Shown: positions 9,410 to 18,169, numbered from the stretch's first letter. The stretch: DNA of 64,000 nt from Falsirhodobacter halotolerans (GCF_022899245.1 NZ_JALJAZ010000001.1:1209501-1273500), one strand, 5' to 3'. Translations and numbers: made by a program. The notes: a model not told the origin generated them from the sequence alone.

Positions 9410-10987
9410 TCATTCGCCCCGAAGATAGGCGATCTGGGCCGGATGGATCTGGCCCAACCACGTTTCGGTCAGCGGCTCGCCCGAGGGGGAGGCGAGATAG
9501 GCCCGGACGTCGAGGGTCTGGGCATCCGACCGCACATCGAAGGTCATCCGGAACGTTCCGTCCTTGCCCACCACGGGAATGGCACCGGGGTCGATCGCCT
9601 CGGTGCCCTCGGGCAGGTCGATGTGGAACTCCACATCCTCGGACGTCAGCCCTTTGAGGATGTCGCCCGTGAATTCCACCTGCACCTTGATCTGATTCTT
9701 CGGACGCTCATTCCCCGGATATCCGCCTTCGCCGATGCGGGTCGCGGTGGTGCGGGCGACCGTGTAGGGGATCGGCGCGTCCTTTCCCCAATGCATGGTA
9801 TAGTTGAAGTCCATCTCCTGCCCCGCCGCCGGTTTCTGCGCGGGGTTCCAGAAGGCGACGATGTTGTCGTAAACCTCGTCATCGGTGGGCAGTTCGACCA
9901 GGGTCACGGCCCCGTCGCCCCAATCCGAGGTCGGCTCGATCCAGACCGAGGGACGGCGATCGTAGAAGATGCCATCGTCCTGATAGTTTTCGAAATTGCG
10001 GTCGCGCTGCATCAGGCCGAACCCGCGCGGGTTACTGTCGGCAAAGCTGGATGTGACGACGCGGTCGGGGTTGTTCAGCGGACGCCAGATTTCCTCGCCC
10101 CTGCCGGTCAGCATCAGAAGACCGTCGGTGTCATGCACCTCTGGCCGCCAGTCCGACGCGGCGAAACGGTTGCTTTCCGAAAACCAGAACATCGACGTCA
10201 AGGGCGCGACACCCAGCCGCTCCACGCCGTCGCGGAAGAACAGGCGGGTTTGCACGTCGATGATCTGACCCAGACCGTTCTGGTTCGACATCCGCATGCG
10301 ATAGGCGCCGGCGACGCTGGGGCTGTCCAGCAGGGCATAGACGACGACATCCGCCGTTGGGTCCTGCGGCTCCTCCAGATAGAATTCGGTGAACCGCGGA
10401 AACTCCTCGGGCTGGGACAGGCCGGTGTTTATCGCAAGGCCTCGGGCCGATTGACCGTATTGGCGGGCAAACCCGTCCGTGCGGAAATAGGACCCGCCGA
10501 GAAACGAGATCCAGTCCGTCTTCAGGTCCCGGCGCATGATGCGAAAGCCGGCAAAGCCCATGTCGTCGCCCAGTTCGCGGGCCGGGCTGTCATCGGGCAT
10601 CTTGAAATAGTCGCGGTGATAAGTGAATTCGCGCGCCTGCCCATTATCGACGCCGAAGATGCGGACGGGTTGGCGGAAATAGGTGCCGAGATGGAAGAAC
10701 TGAACCGGTGCCTCGCCCACATCGACCGTCTGGTCATTGTCGAAGAGAATCTTCCAATGGGCCGTGAAATCAATCTTTTCCAGAATGTCGGGGTGGTGGA
10801 TCGGCGCCTCGACATAAGGGCGGGTGGACAGATCGCGCGCGCGGTCGGCCAGAATGTCGAAGCTGAACGGCGCCTCCTCTCCGAACCGGGTTTCGGACGT
10901 GGCGGGCACGACCGGGGCGGTCTGGGCATGGGCGAGAGGGGCCAAGAAGGCAAGGCTCAGGGCCGTGGCGGAGAAAAGCCGGGACAT
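9410..10987 (-). CDS. opgG: Periplasmic glucan biosynthesis protein MdoG/OpgG
   Basis: 525 residues from the ATG at 10987, which gives a clean signal peptide (MSRLFSATALSLAFLAPLAHA). A GTG at 11011 would add eight residues. The body has the OpgG pattern: FSFDILADRARDLSTRPYVEAP, RYGQSARGLAINTG-like and MFWFSESNRF segments. OpgG acts in the periplasm on osmoregulated glucans. The usual partner glucosyltransferase OpgH is not adjacent, so it may lie elsewhere. Confidence 0.9.
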   Translation of the reverse strand: MSRLFSATALSLAFLAPLAHAQTAPVVPATSETRFGEEAPFSFDILADRARDLSTRPYVEAPIHHPDILEKIDFTAHWKILFDNDQTVDVGEAPVQFFHLGTYFRQPVRIFGVDNGQAREFTYHRDYFKMPDDSPARELGDDMGFAGFRIMRRDLKTDWISFLGGSYFRTDGFARQYGQSARGLAINTGLSQPEEFPRFTEFYLEEPQDPTADVVVYALLDSPSVAGAYRMRMSNQNGLGQIIDVQTRLFFRDGVERLGVAPLTSMFWFSESNRFAASDWRPEVHDTDGLLMLTGRGEEIWRPLNNPDRVVTSSFADSNPRGFGLMQRDRNFENYQDDGIFYDRRPSVWIEPTSDWGDGAVTLVELPTDDEVYDNIVAFWNPAQKPAAGQEMDFNYTMHWGKDAPIPYTVARTTATRIGEGGYPGNERPKNQIKVQVEFTGDILKGLTSEDVEFHIDLPEGTEAIDPGAIPVVGKDGTFRMTFDVRSDAQTLDVRAYLASPSGEPLTETWLGQIHPAQIAYLRGE

Positions 10988-11129
10988 GGAAACGGACAAA
11001 GCAGACCTCACAATGGATCAGGACGCGATCAGGTGCTTGAGAAACGCCCCCTTGCGCAAGGGGCGATGTGTCGCGACAGGTCAGATGCGGCAATAATCTG
11101 CGCGGTTTAAGCCCCTGTTAGGGAGTTTT

Positions 11130-12017
11130 GTGGAAAACGGGGGCAATGGCATGGGGGCGCAGGTGGCACGACTGAAACTGGGAACCGCACGATCCGACCT
11201 TGCCGGGGCCGATACGGAATGGCCCCGGGCGCTGACCCGCGCGGCGCGCGACGTCCTGGGGCTTGAGGCGGTGGTTTCGGGGACGCCCTCTGCCGCCGGG
11301 CCGGTGGAAGACCTTCGCAAGACCGTCGCCGAAGGGGCCTTGGTGCTGCCCCTCGCGCGCGAGGATGGGGCGGTGGGGGCGGCGGTCATCGGCGCTGGAT
11401 TGGCGCAGGGGGTGGTGGAGTGGCAGTTGTCGGGTCGCATCACCGCGACGCAGGCCGCACGGACCCCGACGCGCACGGATGCCATGTTGCTTCAACCCTG
11501 GCTCGACCACACCCTCGCCTTGGCGGAGGAAGGTCTGGCGCAGGATGACGATCTTGCCACGCTGGAGGGGTTTCGCGTTGGCGCGGGCTTGGGCCGTCTG
11601 GCCGCGCTGTCGGGGGATTATCGCCAAGTGGGCGGGAGCGTGGGGCTTGGCGGTGGCCTGCGGACGGGGGACGTTCTTCTTTTCCTTCCCTCCCGCATGT
11701 CCGCGAGCGTTCGATCCGATCGTGATCGGCGGTTCAGCCATGACCTGCGCCAACAGGTCCTGTCGACGGAAGCCGTGATGCAGGCGGTTTTGTGTCGTAT
11801 GACCCTGCCGCTGGCCACGGTCATGGCCCTGCGCGAAGGCGCGACCCTGCCGCTGGCGGGGGCCACCGTGCAGGATCTGGCGATCGAGGGGACGCGTGGC
11901 GCGTCCTTGGCGCGGGGACGTTTGGGGCAGCACCGGGGGATGCGCGCCGTGCGGGTGACACCCGCTGCGGAGGAGGCGGCACCCGGCAACGTGGTCACCT
12001 TGCGGGATGCCTCCTGA
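11130..12017 (+). CDS. FliM/FliN C-terminal (SpoA) domain protein
   Basis: 295 residues. The C-terminal third (about 190-275) has a FliN/SpoA-type surface-presentation fold pattern (VLCRMTLPLATVMALREGATLPL), and the centre resembles the FliM middle domain. It is probably a flagellar motor switch-like protein. The start is a GTG 4 bp after GGGAG; an ATG at 11151 is the alternative. No other flagellar gene is in the window, so its membership of a motor is inference. Divergent from opgG. Confidence 0.7.
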   Translation: MENGGNGMGAQVARLKLGTARSDLAGADTEWPRALTRAARDVLGLEAVVSGTPSAAGPVEDLRKTVAEGALVLPLAREDGAVGAAVIGAGLAQGVVEWQLSGRITATQAARTPTRTDAMLLQPWLDHTLALAEEGLAQDDDLATLEGFRVGAGLGRLAALSGDYRQVGGSVGLGGGLRTGDVLLFLPSRMSASVRSDRDRRFSHDLRQQVLSTEAVMQAVLCRMTLPLATVMALREGATLPLAGATVQDLAIEGTRGASLARGRLGQHRGMRAVRVTPAAEEAAPGNVVTLRDAS

Positions 12018-12443
12018 TCAGACGTCGTGCAGGCGTTCCAGCATCGGGCGCAGATGATCCAGCTGATAGCCGTGACGTGCGGGCAGGGCGATCAACTCCT
12101 CCACCGGCAGGTAGCGGGCATTGGCCAGCGCCCAAACCACCGAACTGCGCGTGCCCGACGCGCAATAGGCAAAGACCGGGCCCGTTGCCTCCGTCATTGC
12201 CTTGCGCTGCGCCTCGACGTTGTCCATCGTCATCTGGCCGCCGATCACCGGGTTCGCGACAAACGTCAGGCCCGCATCCTCGACAGCTTGCCGCATGGCA
12301 TCGGTTTGAAGATCTTGGGTGATTTCGCCGTCGGGCCTGTTGTCGATCACGGTCGTATATCCCGCGTCGCGGATCGCCGTCACATCCTCGGGCCGGATTT
12401 GCGGCGATACGGCATAGGTGTCGGTGATGGGTCGAATGTCCAT
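12018..12443 (-). CDS. TIGR01244/DUF442-type phosphatase-fold sulfur transferase
   Basis: 141 residues with the DUF442 beta-lactamase-hydrolase-like phosphatase fold. Visible: TVIDNRPDGE, the N-terminal half-motif, and the cysteine loop VFAYCASGTRSS (C-X5-R active site). Related proteins are linked to sulfide oxidation and rhodanese-type chemistry. The start at 12443 is preceded by GGAGGAG; an in-frame ATG at 12500 lacks one. It converges on the FliM-like gene with no gap. Confidence 0.85.
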   Translation of the reverse strand: MDIRPITDTYAVSPQIRPEDVTAIRDAGYTTVIDNRPDGEITQDLQTDAMRQAVEDAGLTFVANPVIGGQMTMDNVEAQRKAMTEATGPVFAYCASGTRSSVVWALANARYLPVEELIALPARHGYQLDHLRPMLERLHDV

Positions 12444-12506
12444 GACAGGCTCCTCCGGTCGGGTTGGACCGAGCGTAGCGGGGCAGCCGGACGGGCGCAA
12501 TGGCCG

Positions 12507-12722
12507 TCAGGACAGGATGAGGCCGAAGATCACCAGCATCAAGCCCAAGGCCGACACGCCCAGCGCGACGGTGTTCAGAATCGTGAGCTTCTGGAACCGG
12601 GCCTGAAGGGCAGCATCGTCCAGCCCCTCATTCCGGGTGCGCAGCGCAAGCTGGATGCATCGGACCAGTCCCAAGATACCGGCAAGACACAGCGCGGCCC
12701 CGCCATAGACCAGCCACCCCAT
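12507..12722 (-). CDS. Small two-helix membrane protein
   Basis: 71 residues with two hydrophobic helices (about 3-22 and 48-70) joined by a charged loop. The order of helices and the GLILS end are typical of small uncharacterised inner-membrane proteins of Rhodobacteraceae. It is on the same strand as the downstream phosphatase-fold gene, 63 bp away. Function unknown. Confidence 0.65.
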   Translation of the reverse strand: MGWLVYGGAALCLAGILGLVRCIQLALRTRNEGLDDAALQARFQKLTILNTVALGVSALGLMLVIFGLILS

Positions 12723-12799
12723 TCCACGCCCCCTTCCAATTTGGTGCGACAGGGCGTAACCCGTCCGCAGCCCACAGGCAAGCCGACGGAGGGATCATC

Positions 12800-13390
12800 A
12801 TGGCCACACTGACACCGGAGGCGCAGGACATCCTGTTCCGCACCGCCCGCACCCATAACGGATGGCAGAACGATCCTGTGACGGACGACCTGCTGCGACA
12901 GGTGATCGAGCTTGCGTCGAACGGCCCCACGGCCTTCAACCAGCAGCCCCTGCGCGTGATCTTCGTGCGTTCGGCCGAGGGGAAGGAAAAGCTGCGGCCC
13001 GGCCTGATGGGTGGAAACGTGGACAAGACGATGGCGGCCCCCGTGACCGCGATCCTGTGCTATGACCTTGGCTTCTGGAAGCACATGGCCGACGCGGCGC
13101 CGGGGTTCGACGCGGCGGGTATGTTTGGAAACGCGCCCGACATGGCCCACGACAGCGCCCTGCAGAACGGGGCGCTTCAGGCGGGGTATTTCATACTCGC
13201 GGCGCGCGCTTTGGGGCTGGATTGCGGGCCAATGTCGGGCATCTTCAAAGACAAGATCGCCGAAGCGTTTCTGGCCGACCACCCGGATTGGGAGGTGGGA
13301 ATGCTGATCAACCTCGGGTATGGCGATCCGACGGCCCTGCGTCCGCAGCGCCCGCGCCATGCACCTGAATTCACCGCAAAGACAGTATGA
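12800..13390 (+). CDS. Nitroreductase family protein, malonic semialdehyde reductase (RutE) type
   Basis: 196 residues, FMN-binding nitroreductase fold: RTHNGWQNDPVTDDLL at the N-terminus, ASNGPTAFNQQPLRVIFV, and the C-terminal GLDCGPMSGI segment. This matches the RutE/HadB-like subgroup that reduces malonic semialdehyde in uracil breakdown. No other rut gene is nearby, so the substrate is uncertain. The start follows CGGAGGG. Confidence 0.85.
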   Translation: MATLTPEAQDILFRTARTHNGWQNDPVTDDLLRQVIELASNGPTAFNQQPLRVIFVRSAEGKEKLRPGLMGGNVDKTMAAPVTAILCYDLGFWKHMADAAPGFDAAGMFGNAPDMAHDSALQNGALQAGYFILAARALGLDCGPMSGIFKDKIAEAFLADHPDWEVGMLINLGYGDPTALRPQRPRHAPEFTAKTV

Positions 13391-13402
13391 TACGGAACGA
13401 AC

Positions 13403-13657
13403 ATGAGTGACCCCCTCGACAGCTATAACGTCACGGCCGATGAACTGCGCCAGTTCATCGAACGGTTCGAGCAGTTGGAGTCCGAGAAAAAGGACGTGAA
13501 CGAACAGCAAAAGGAGTTGATGGCCGAAGCCAAGGGCCGCGGTTACGACACCAAGGTGATGAAGAAGGTCATTGCCCTTCGCCGCCGCAAACCGGACGAG
13601 ATTGCCGAGGAAGAGGCGATCATGGACATGTACAAGGCCGCCCTGGGTATGCAGTGA
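13403..13657 (+). CDS. gapR: GapR-family (DUF2312) chromosome-structuring DNA-binding protein
   Basis: 84 residues, all helical and strongly charged, with the DUF2312 signature: ADELRQFIERFEQLE, KKDVNEQQKELMAEAKG-type coiled coil and KVIALRRRKPDE. In Caulobacter, GapR binds overtwisted DNA ahead of replication and transcription and stimulates gyrase and topoisomerase IV. It sits 12 bp downstream of the nitroreductase gene. Length and sequence match the family well. Confidence 0.92.
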   Translation: MSDPLDSYNVTADELRQFIERFEQLESEKKDVNEQQKELMAEAKGRGYDTKVMKKVIALRRRKPDEIAEEEAIMDMYKAALGMQ

Positions 13658-13660
13658 CCG

Positions 13661-14524
13661 TCAGGGGGTCAGGAATGTGACCCCCGGCATGGCCGCGATG
13701 CGGCCCAGATCCTGTTCGTAAAGTTCGCCCATGCGGTCAACCATGCCCTGATCCCAGGCGGGCATGTCGAACTCCGCCTCGACCATGTCGGGGCGGATGA
13801 ATCGCGCAACATGGTCCGCGATCACGGCGCGACGGTCCGCCGGACCTTCCGCCAGCGCCGAACGAAGTCGGTGAAGGCCGTCTTCGTCCATCAGCCGCGC
13901 CAGAAGATCGTCCCAGCCGGTCAGTGCCGTGCCATCCTCGATCCCGGTCATCGCGGCCAGGATGTCGGGCGTCAGACAAGGGGCATCCTCGTCGCACCAG
14001 ACCGTCAGACGCAGATTGGAGTTGCGGGCCACCATGTCGCCGATCATGTCCGACCAACGCAGCCCCAAAAGGTCGGTATTGCCGACGAATGTCGCGTAAT
14101 CCTTGCCATGCTGCTTGGCCAGCAGGTCCGGCAGGAACAGCGCGGGGTTGCGGATGGACAGGAAGAACTCGACCTCATGTGCGGCGAAGATGTGTATCAG
14201 GCCGCGCACCCGTTCGGCCGCCGCGGGATAAAGCCTTTCGCGCAGCGCCCATTGCGGAAAGGACAGGAAGCTGTCCCATGCAAGAACCATACGCTCCGGC
14301 AGGTCGCCGTCATCGACGATCTGTTCCAGCACCATATCCTGCGTCGCCTGAGAGGCTGTCTGTCCTTGCAACGCCCCCGTCGTGTCCCGCAGCAGCGCGC
14401 GGTACGTATCGGGATCCGGGACGACGACATCGTGATTGTCCAGCATCTCTGCGTTCCGACGAAGACATCGGATGAGACGTTCCTCGTCCGTGCAGTGAAC
14501 CCCGATGTGAATGCTGATCTTCAT
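13661..14524 (-). CDS. Conserved hypothetical protein, possibly sulfotransferase-like
   Basis: 287 residues from ATG 14524 (MKISIHIGVHCTDEERLI); in-frame upstream starts at 14542 and 14617 lack a binding site. Near the N-terminus a beta strand is followed by HCTDEERLIRCL, like a degenerate nucleotide-binding loop, and the middle reads AAHEVEFFLSIRNPALFLPD, a pattern seen in P-loop/sulfotransferase-like Rhodobacteraceae proteins. I cannot assign an enzyme function. It converges on gapR, and its upstream side faces tRNA-Thr. Confidence 0.7.
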   Translation of the reverse strand: MKISIHIGVHCTDEERLIRCLRRNAEMLDNHDVVVPDPDTYRALLRDTTGALQGQTASQATQDMVLEQIVDDGDLPERMVLAWDSFLSFPQWALRERLYPAAAERVRGLIHIFAAHEVEFFLSIRNPALFLPDLLAKQHGKDYATFVGNTDLLGLRWSDMIGDMVARNSNLRLTVWCDEDAPCLTPDILAAMTGIEDGTALTGWDDLLARLMDEDGLHRLRSALAEGPADRRAVIADHVARFIRPDMVEAEFDMPAWDQGMVDRMGELYEQDLGRIAAMPGVTFLTP

Positions 14525-14636
14525 GGCGTCGCTCTCAGTCATGATGTCGGGTATACCTTCGGTGCAGGCGCTCGGGAACCAAAATCTGATATCCTCTCTT
14601 GCCAAGGAAATTTGCATTATCTACACAACGCCCAGT

Positions 14637-14712
14637 GCCTCTATAGCTCAGCTGGTAGAGCGGCTGATTTGTAATCAGCGGGTCGGCGGTTCGAGTCCGT
14701 CTGGGGGCACCA
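14637..14712 (+). tRNA. tRNA-Thr (anticodon TGT), prophage integration site
   Basis: Acceptor GCCTCTA pairs (with G-T pairs) with TGGGGGC. Anticodon stem GCTGA/TCAGC encloses TTTGTAA, giving anticodon TGT (reads ACA). The T-arm is GGCGG-TTCGAGT-CCGTC and the CCA is encoded. The prophage integrase gene begins 64 bp downstream, and part of the 3' end is repeated at 55800. Confidence 0.96.
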
Positions 14713-14713
14713 T
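14696..14713 (+). repeat. Putative attL core within tRNA-Thr 3' end
   Basis: TCCGTCTGGGGGCACCAT here reappears at 55800-55817 with one difference (A to G at position 14). Tyrosine integrases commonly use the 3' end of a tRNA as attB and rebuild the tRNA on integration; the intact tRNA-Thr here fits that. The core is short, so exact crossover limits are inferred. Confidence 0.75.
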
Positions 14714-14744
14714 TACACCTTACATCGGTATGTTTAATTGGCCC

Positions 14745-14777
14745 AAGTGCCCCATATTTTCGGGCCGTGGGGCACTT
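14745..14777. repeat. Inverted repeat at the integrase 3' end
   Basis: AAGTGCCCCA (14745-14754) and TGGGGCACTT (14768-14777) are perfect complements around a 13-base loop, overlapping the last codons of the integrase gene. It could end leftward transcription (no clear T-tract) or be a recombination-protein site, since TGGGGCAC also occurs twice near attR (55697, 55752). Confidence 0.6.
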
Positions 14778-15864
14778 ACCAATTTATGCGGTCCAGCGCC
14801 GCCATCGCATCGAGCGCCAGAACGCGCCGTTTGGCCCCCCTCGTGTAGATCGCCGTCGTGTTTGGATTCGTGTGCGCAAGCACCGACATGATCTGATGAT
14901 CCGAGCATCCGACTTCGGCCAGCAGCTCTGCCAAGGCTTTCCGCAGGCCGTGGGACGAACGCTCGACAAGGCCCGCAGCATCACACCAGCGGCGGACCCG
15001 CTGCCTTAGGCTTTCTACGGTGCCGAATGGCCTGCCGCGCTCCGACAGAAGGTAAGTTTCACCTTGCACCACCATGTTGCGGACCGCGCGTTGCAGGGGA
15101 GGGGCCATCGGCAGGGTGACCGGTGCCGAGCCTTTCTTCCCAGGTTGCCACTCCAGCCATGTAATGCCATCGCGCTGGACCTCGTGGCCGCGTCCGAGAA
15201 TTCGGGCATCGCCAATACGGCAGCCTGTCATCATCAGCAGGGTAAGCCATAGGTGCGGCATGGTGCCGGCGGGATGCGTTTCTCGAAACGCCTTCAAATC
15301 CGACGCGGTCCAGGGTTTCGTTCCGCCGGCACTGATATGGATCTTCCGAATTCCCTTTGCCGGGTTCGTCTCGACGCCATAGGTGTCGCGGCGTTCGATT
15401 GCGAACTCATACATCGCGCGGACAGCCTTCATCGTATTGTCAGCTTCCGCAGGGGTGCGGATCATGTGATCCCTTACCTGCACGAACGCCGCTTGCGGCA
15501 TGTCGAGATGCAGATCCCCGTAGGGTGTGCCGTCCCGATCCGGGATGTCGCATAGACGCGTGAGCTGGCTCCGCCGCTGACGCAATGTGCTCGCTGATTT
15601 CAGTTTCGCATCGACCTCCGCCGATAGGTTCATCAGATATGCATCAACCAGCCAGCGCAGAGAGTGCGCCGGGACCGAGGGCTTCACTTCCGGCGTCCAT
15701 TTCCCACCTGCGCGCGCGGCGTAATAGTGTTCAATAAAGTCGGGATGATCGGGACCGACTGGAATGGTGATCTTGATCGCTTTGCGCCCTTCAACGCGCA
15801 CCCTGTGACGGATATTGCCGGAGGGCAGGCGCTCCATGAACCACCCGTCGAACCTGTGTTTCAT
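14776..15864 (-). CDS. int: Phage tyrosine integrase
   Basis: About 362 residues. Catalytic residues are visible (numbered from the longer start at 15882): Arg222 in MTGCRIGDARIL, His311 and Arg314 in SSHGLRKALAE, His337 in LAHTNPNTTA and nucleophile Tyr346 in AIYTRGA. An N-terminal arm-binding and a core-binding SAM-like domain precede them. It should integrate and excise the element at the adjacent tRNA-Thr. I prefer the start at 15864 (MKHRFDGWF) because 15882 lies inside the preceding gene; either is possible. Confidence 0.95.
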   Translation of the reverse strand: MKHRFDGWFMERLPSGNIRHRVRVEGRKAIKITIPVGPDHPDFIEHYYAARAGGKWTPEVKPSVPAHSLRWLVDAYLMNLSAEVDAKLKSASTLRQRRSQLTRLCDIPDRDGTPYGDLHLDMPQAAFVQVRDHMIRTPAEADNTMKAVRAMYEFAIERRDTYGVETNPAKGIRKIHISAGGTKPWTASDLKAFRETHPAGTMPHLWLTLLMMTGCRIGDARILGRGHEVQRDGITWLEWQPGKKGSAPVTLPMAPPLQRAVRNMVVQGETYLLSERGRPFGTVESLRQRVRRWCDAAGLVERSSHGLRKALAELLAEVGCSDHQIMSVLAHTNPNTTAIYTRGAKRRVLALDAMAALDRINW

Positions 15865-15869
15865 ATCAG

Positions 15870-16055
15870 CTATCCCGCCCATCGTTTAAGATCTGTAGAC
15901 ACTGCCGGTGCGGGCTTCACGTCCGCAACGGTCCTGATGATACGAATGGTGCCATCGGAAAGAATTTCGACAGTGCCAACCTCGACCCCTGCTTCTTTTG
16001 CGGCCTCGATCGCGCGTACCACGCTGGCTTTAGTGAAGGCTGCGCGCCCCATCAT
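15870..16055 (-). CDS. Small phage protein next to integrase
   Basis: 61 residues: FTKASVVRAIEAAKEAG followed by a beta hairpin (VEVGTVEILSDGTIRIIRT). This two-part pattern is frequent in small proteins beside integrases in Rhodobacteraceae prophages. Function unknown; an excisionase-like role would fit the position but no clear wing-helix is seen. Overlaps the methyltransferase gene by 4 bp and runs straight into int. Confidence 0.75.
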   Translation of the reverse strand: MMGRAAFTKASVVRAIEAAKEAGVEVGTVEILSDGTIRIIRTVADVKPAPAVSTDLKRWAG

Positions 16056-16684
16056 CCCACCTCCATCGTGTAATCCGTCGCCCGCTCCAGCCGCTTCCGG
16101 CAGGGGGCGATCCAGTCGTATTGCGTTCGGTCGGTCCAGCCGGGTGTCCAGACAATCCAGCTGTAGGCCGTGGCGCTGGTAATCTTCGCGTCCAACCGCC
16201 CCTTCACCATCACCACCCGTTCGGTGAACTGTAGAATGGCACGGGGCCGGTAGGGGCCGAATAGGTAGCGGTGCCGCCCCATCCCCTCGGTAAAGGCGCT
16301 GCGGACGATCAGGGCGCAGCCCTTGCAGCTCGTCTCGATCGCACGGAGTGCGAAGTCCTCGCCCAAGCGGAAGGGCGGATTGGTGATTGTCCAGTCCACC
16401 ATGGGCGGGGGGAGCATTTCCAGATAGGCCCGAACGGGATAGCCCGCGCCGTAGTCGTGAACGTCCGACGCTTCGACCTGTTTAAAGTATTCCCGGAGAG
16501 GTCGAACCATGTGCCCGCGATTGGCGGCCGGCTCGCGCACCTCGTCCGCCCGTTCAGCCAGCCCCTCGGCAAAAAGCCATTCGCACAGGGCGCGCGTGGC
16601 CCATGGGGGCGTGGGATAGTCGTCCAGGCTGTGATGCGGCTCCACCCGGCGCTGCATGACGGCGGTGCTGGTGTTTTGGGTCAT
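16052..16684 (-). CDS. Phage DNA methyltransferase-like protein (N6-adenine type)
   Basis: 210 residues. SAM-binding motif I is seen as EPAANRGHM (usual EPA-C/G-G-GH), and catalytic motif IV as ITNPPF, the NPPF form of adenine methyltransferases. YPTPPWATRAL at the N-terminus matches phage enzymes of this type. Likely role: methylation of phage or host DNA, against restriction or as regulation. The motif I glycine pattern is slightly degraded (ANRG), so activity should not be assumed. Second gene of the leftward operon after int. Confidence 0.8.
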   Translation of the reverse strand: MTQNTSTAVMQRRVEPHHSLDDYPTPPWATRALCEWLFAEGLAERADEVREPAANRGHMVRPLREYFKQVEASDVHDYGAGYPVRAYLEMLPPPMVDWTITNPPFRLGEDFALRAIETSCKGCALIVRSAFTEGMGRHRYLFGPYRPRAILQFTERVVMVKGRLDAKITSATAYSWIVWTPGWTDRTQYDWIAPCRKRLERATDYTMEVG

Positions 16685-17129
16685 ACAGCCGCCTGCAACT
16701 TTGTAAAATTATGGTGAATTCCTGTGATCAGACCACGGAACAACATCCGTTTTGTCGCGTTTGGTGGGCATCGGATCATCCTGATCTGAGCAATATTGAT
16801 GGCGTGGTATGTGGAAAATGGCTCTATGATCCCGTCTGGCTGGCAGGAGTTCATCCTAGGTGATGCGTTGCACGTCAACATCCTCATTGTTTTAAACGCT
16901 GTCGCATCGGCCGTTTTCGTCTGGAAAATGTCGGGCTGGAAAATCGCATTTCCGAAGTTCAGTAGGGCTGTTATTCGTATGCCGAAAGCAATTTTGGCCA
17001 TGCGCCATAGGTCAGATCGGCGATCTGCTTGATAAGCTTTGGGGGTGCGCCACCCCAAAGTATCCATGCGCATCGCTGGATTAGTTATGCCGTATGCGGA
17101 TCCCGTGTGCGGCTTTTTCATGACGGCCA
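16685..17129. other. Stretch without a convincing gene
   Basis: About 445 bp, lower in GC than its surroundings. Two weak candidates overlap: a rightward 77-residue frame from ATG 16799 to 17032 with one hydrophobic stretch (HVNILIVLNAVASAVFVW) and no good binding site, and a leftward frame ending at 16681 with an ATGA overlap onto the methyltransferase. An imperfect hairpin (CTTTGGGG...CCCCAAAG, about 17036-17060) lies between. It may be a decayed gene. Confidence 0.4.
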
Positions 17130-17489
17130 TCATTGGATGCGTCCTCCGAAGGTCAGGAAATGCTTGGTGGCGTCGGGCGCGATCGACAGGCTGCCGATGA
17201 TGGCGATCGCGGCGAAGAAGATGGTGGCGATGGCGATGACGGCGGCCCATCCATACGGCCCTCCCGGTTCCAGCCGTTTGGGCGGATCGTCTGGCGTGAT
17301 CTGCGCCATGTCAGGGCGAATAGAGGGCGCGCTGCCGCCGACCTCGCGGATCAGGAAGCGGTCCAAGGTATGGGTGCTGTGCGACAGGATCTCGACCGCC
17401 GCCTTCCGTTCCGCATCCGTGGTGACACGGCTGTAGAGCGTAGAGCGGGCCATATCCGTTTCGGACTGTGTGGGGGTGGGCGCGGTCAT
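17130..17489 (-). CDS. Small phage membrane protein
   Basis: 119 residues: a polar N-terminal half (RSTLYSRVTTDAERKAAVEIL) and one strong membrane helix near the C-terminus (WAAVIAIATIFFAAIAIIGSL). Leftward, in the operon between the immunity region and int. No family recognised; position suggests a lysogeny-associated accessory protein, perhaps superinfection exclusion, but that is inference. Confidence 0.6.
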   Translation of the reverse strand: MTAPTPTQSETDMARSTLYSRVTTDAERKAAVEILSHSTHTLDRFLIREVGGSAPSIRPDMAQITPDDPPKRLEPGGPYGWAAVIAIATIFFAAIAIIGSLSIAPDATKHFLTFGGRIQ

Positions 17490-17581
17490 GGCGATCCTCG
17501 GGGAAAAGGCCCCCGCCCGAAGGCGAGGGCGTTTGAGGTCAGAGCAGTTGCGGGATCGTCCCCCTCCCGCCGGGGATGGGA

Positions 17582-17842
17582 TCAGGCCAGCGCGGCCATG
17601 ATGTCGTCGGGGGCGCCGTCCTCGATGTCGGACAGGTCATGGTCCTGCGTGTCGCTGCGCAGGCGGCGAGACCAGCCGCGCTTGTTGCAGGTGTTGCGGA
17701 CGGCAATCAGCTTGAGGTCCAGCGCCTCGGCCAGTTCGCGCAGGGTCAGGTCCCAGTCGCGGGCGGTGGCGTAGGACCAGATGCAGAAGGCTTGCGCCTC
17801 GCGCCGGACGGCATCGGAGATGTGGCGGCGGGTCATGCTCAC
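17582..17842 (-). CDS. Small phage protein with helix-turn-helix-like pattern
   Basis: 86 residues. TLRELAEALDLKLIAVRNTCNKRGW resembles a helix-turn-helix in which the second helix ends in a basic segment; the tail is acidic. Its ATG region overlaps the stop of the upstream 81-residue gene by 4 bp, so they form one leftward operon. Probably a DNA-binding phage protein; target unknown. Confidence 0.65.
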   Translation of the reverse strand: MSMTRRHISDAVRREAQAFCIWSYATARDWDLTLRELAEALDLKLIAVRNTCNKRGWSRRLRSDTQDHDLSDIEDGAPDDIMAALA

Positions 17843-18084
17843 ATCCCCCGATAAAGTTCGGCCTGATCCAGCGTGTGGAGCAGGATGGCGGCGGTGCGTT
17901 CAAGCGCGCAGCCGCCCAGCACCCCCGCTACGGCGACGGCGGCGAGGATCAGGGCGGTGCGGAGTAAGGTGGGCAGGCTGCGGATCAGCGCCTCACGCCG
18001 GATGCGGCGGGCGTTAATCAGGGACTGCGGGGCGCGCAGGGCCGTGGATACGGCGGGGCGCGGGTGGTCGGGGATGTTGAACAA
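17839..18084 (-). CDS. Small phage membrane protein
   Basis: 81 residues with one membrane segment (about 42-60, LILAAVAVAGVLGGCA) and a basic N-terminal part. First gene of the leftward operon; the two operator dyads at 18124 and 18155 lie just upstream of its start, so it is probably under control of the phage repressor. No family recognised. Confidence 0.6.
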   Translation of the reverse strand: MFNIPDHPRPAVSTALRAPQSLINARRIRREALIRSLPTLLRTALILAAVAVAGVLGGCALERTAAILLHTLDQAELYRGM

Positions 18085-18123
18085 GGGTCTGTCTCCATCG
18101 GGGTTCGATGGACGTCACAGAAC

Positions 18124-18138
18124 TACGCATTATGCGTA
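18124..18138. promoter_or_regulatory. Operator dyad 1 (TACGCA-TTA-TGCGTA)
   Basis: Perfect 6-bp half sites with a 3-bp spacer, 40 bp upstream of the leftward operon start. Same dyad as at 18155, 18664 and 18710; presumed repressor/Cro binding site. Confidence 0.8.
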
Positions 18139-18154
18139 TTGTCAACGATAAAAG

Positions 18155-18169
18155 TACGCATATTGCGTA
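18155..18169. promoter_or_regulatory. Operator dyad 2 (TACGCA-TAT-TGCGTA)
   Basis: Perfect dyad 31 bp from dyad 1 (centre to centre), about three DNA turns, which suits cooperative binding of two dimers over the leftward promoter. Confidence 0.8.
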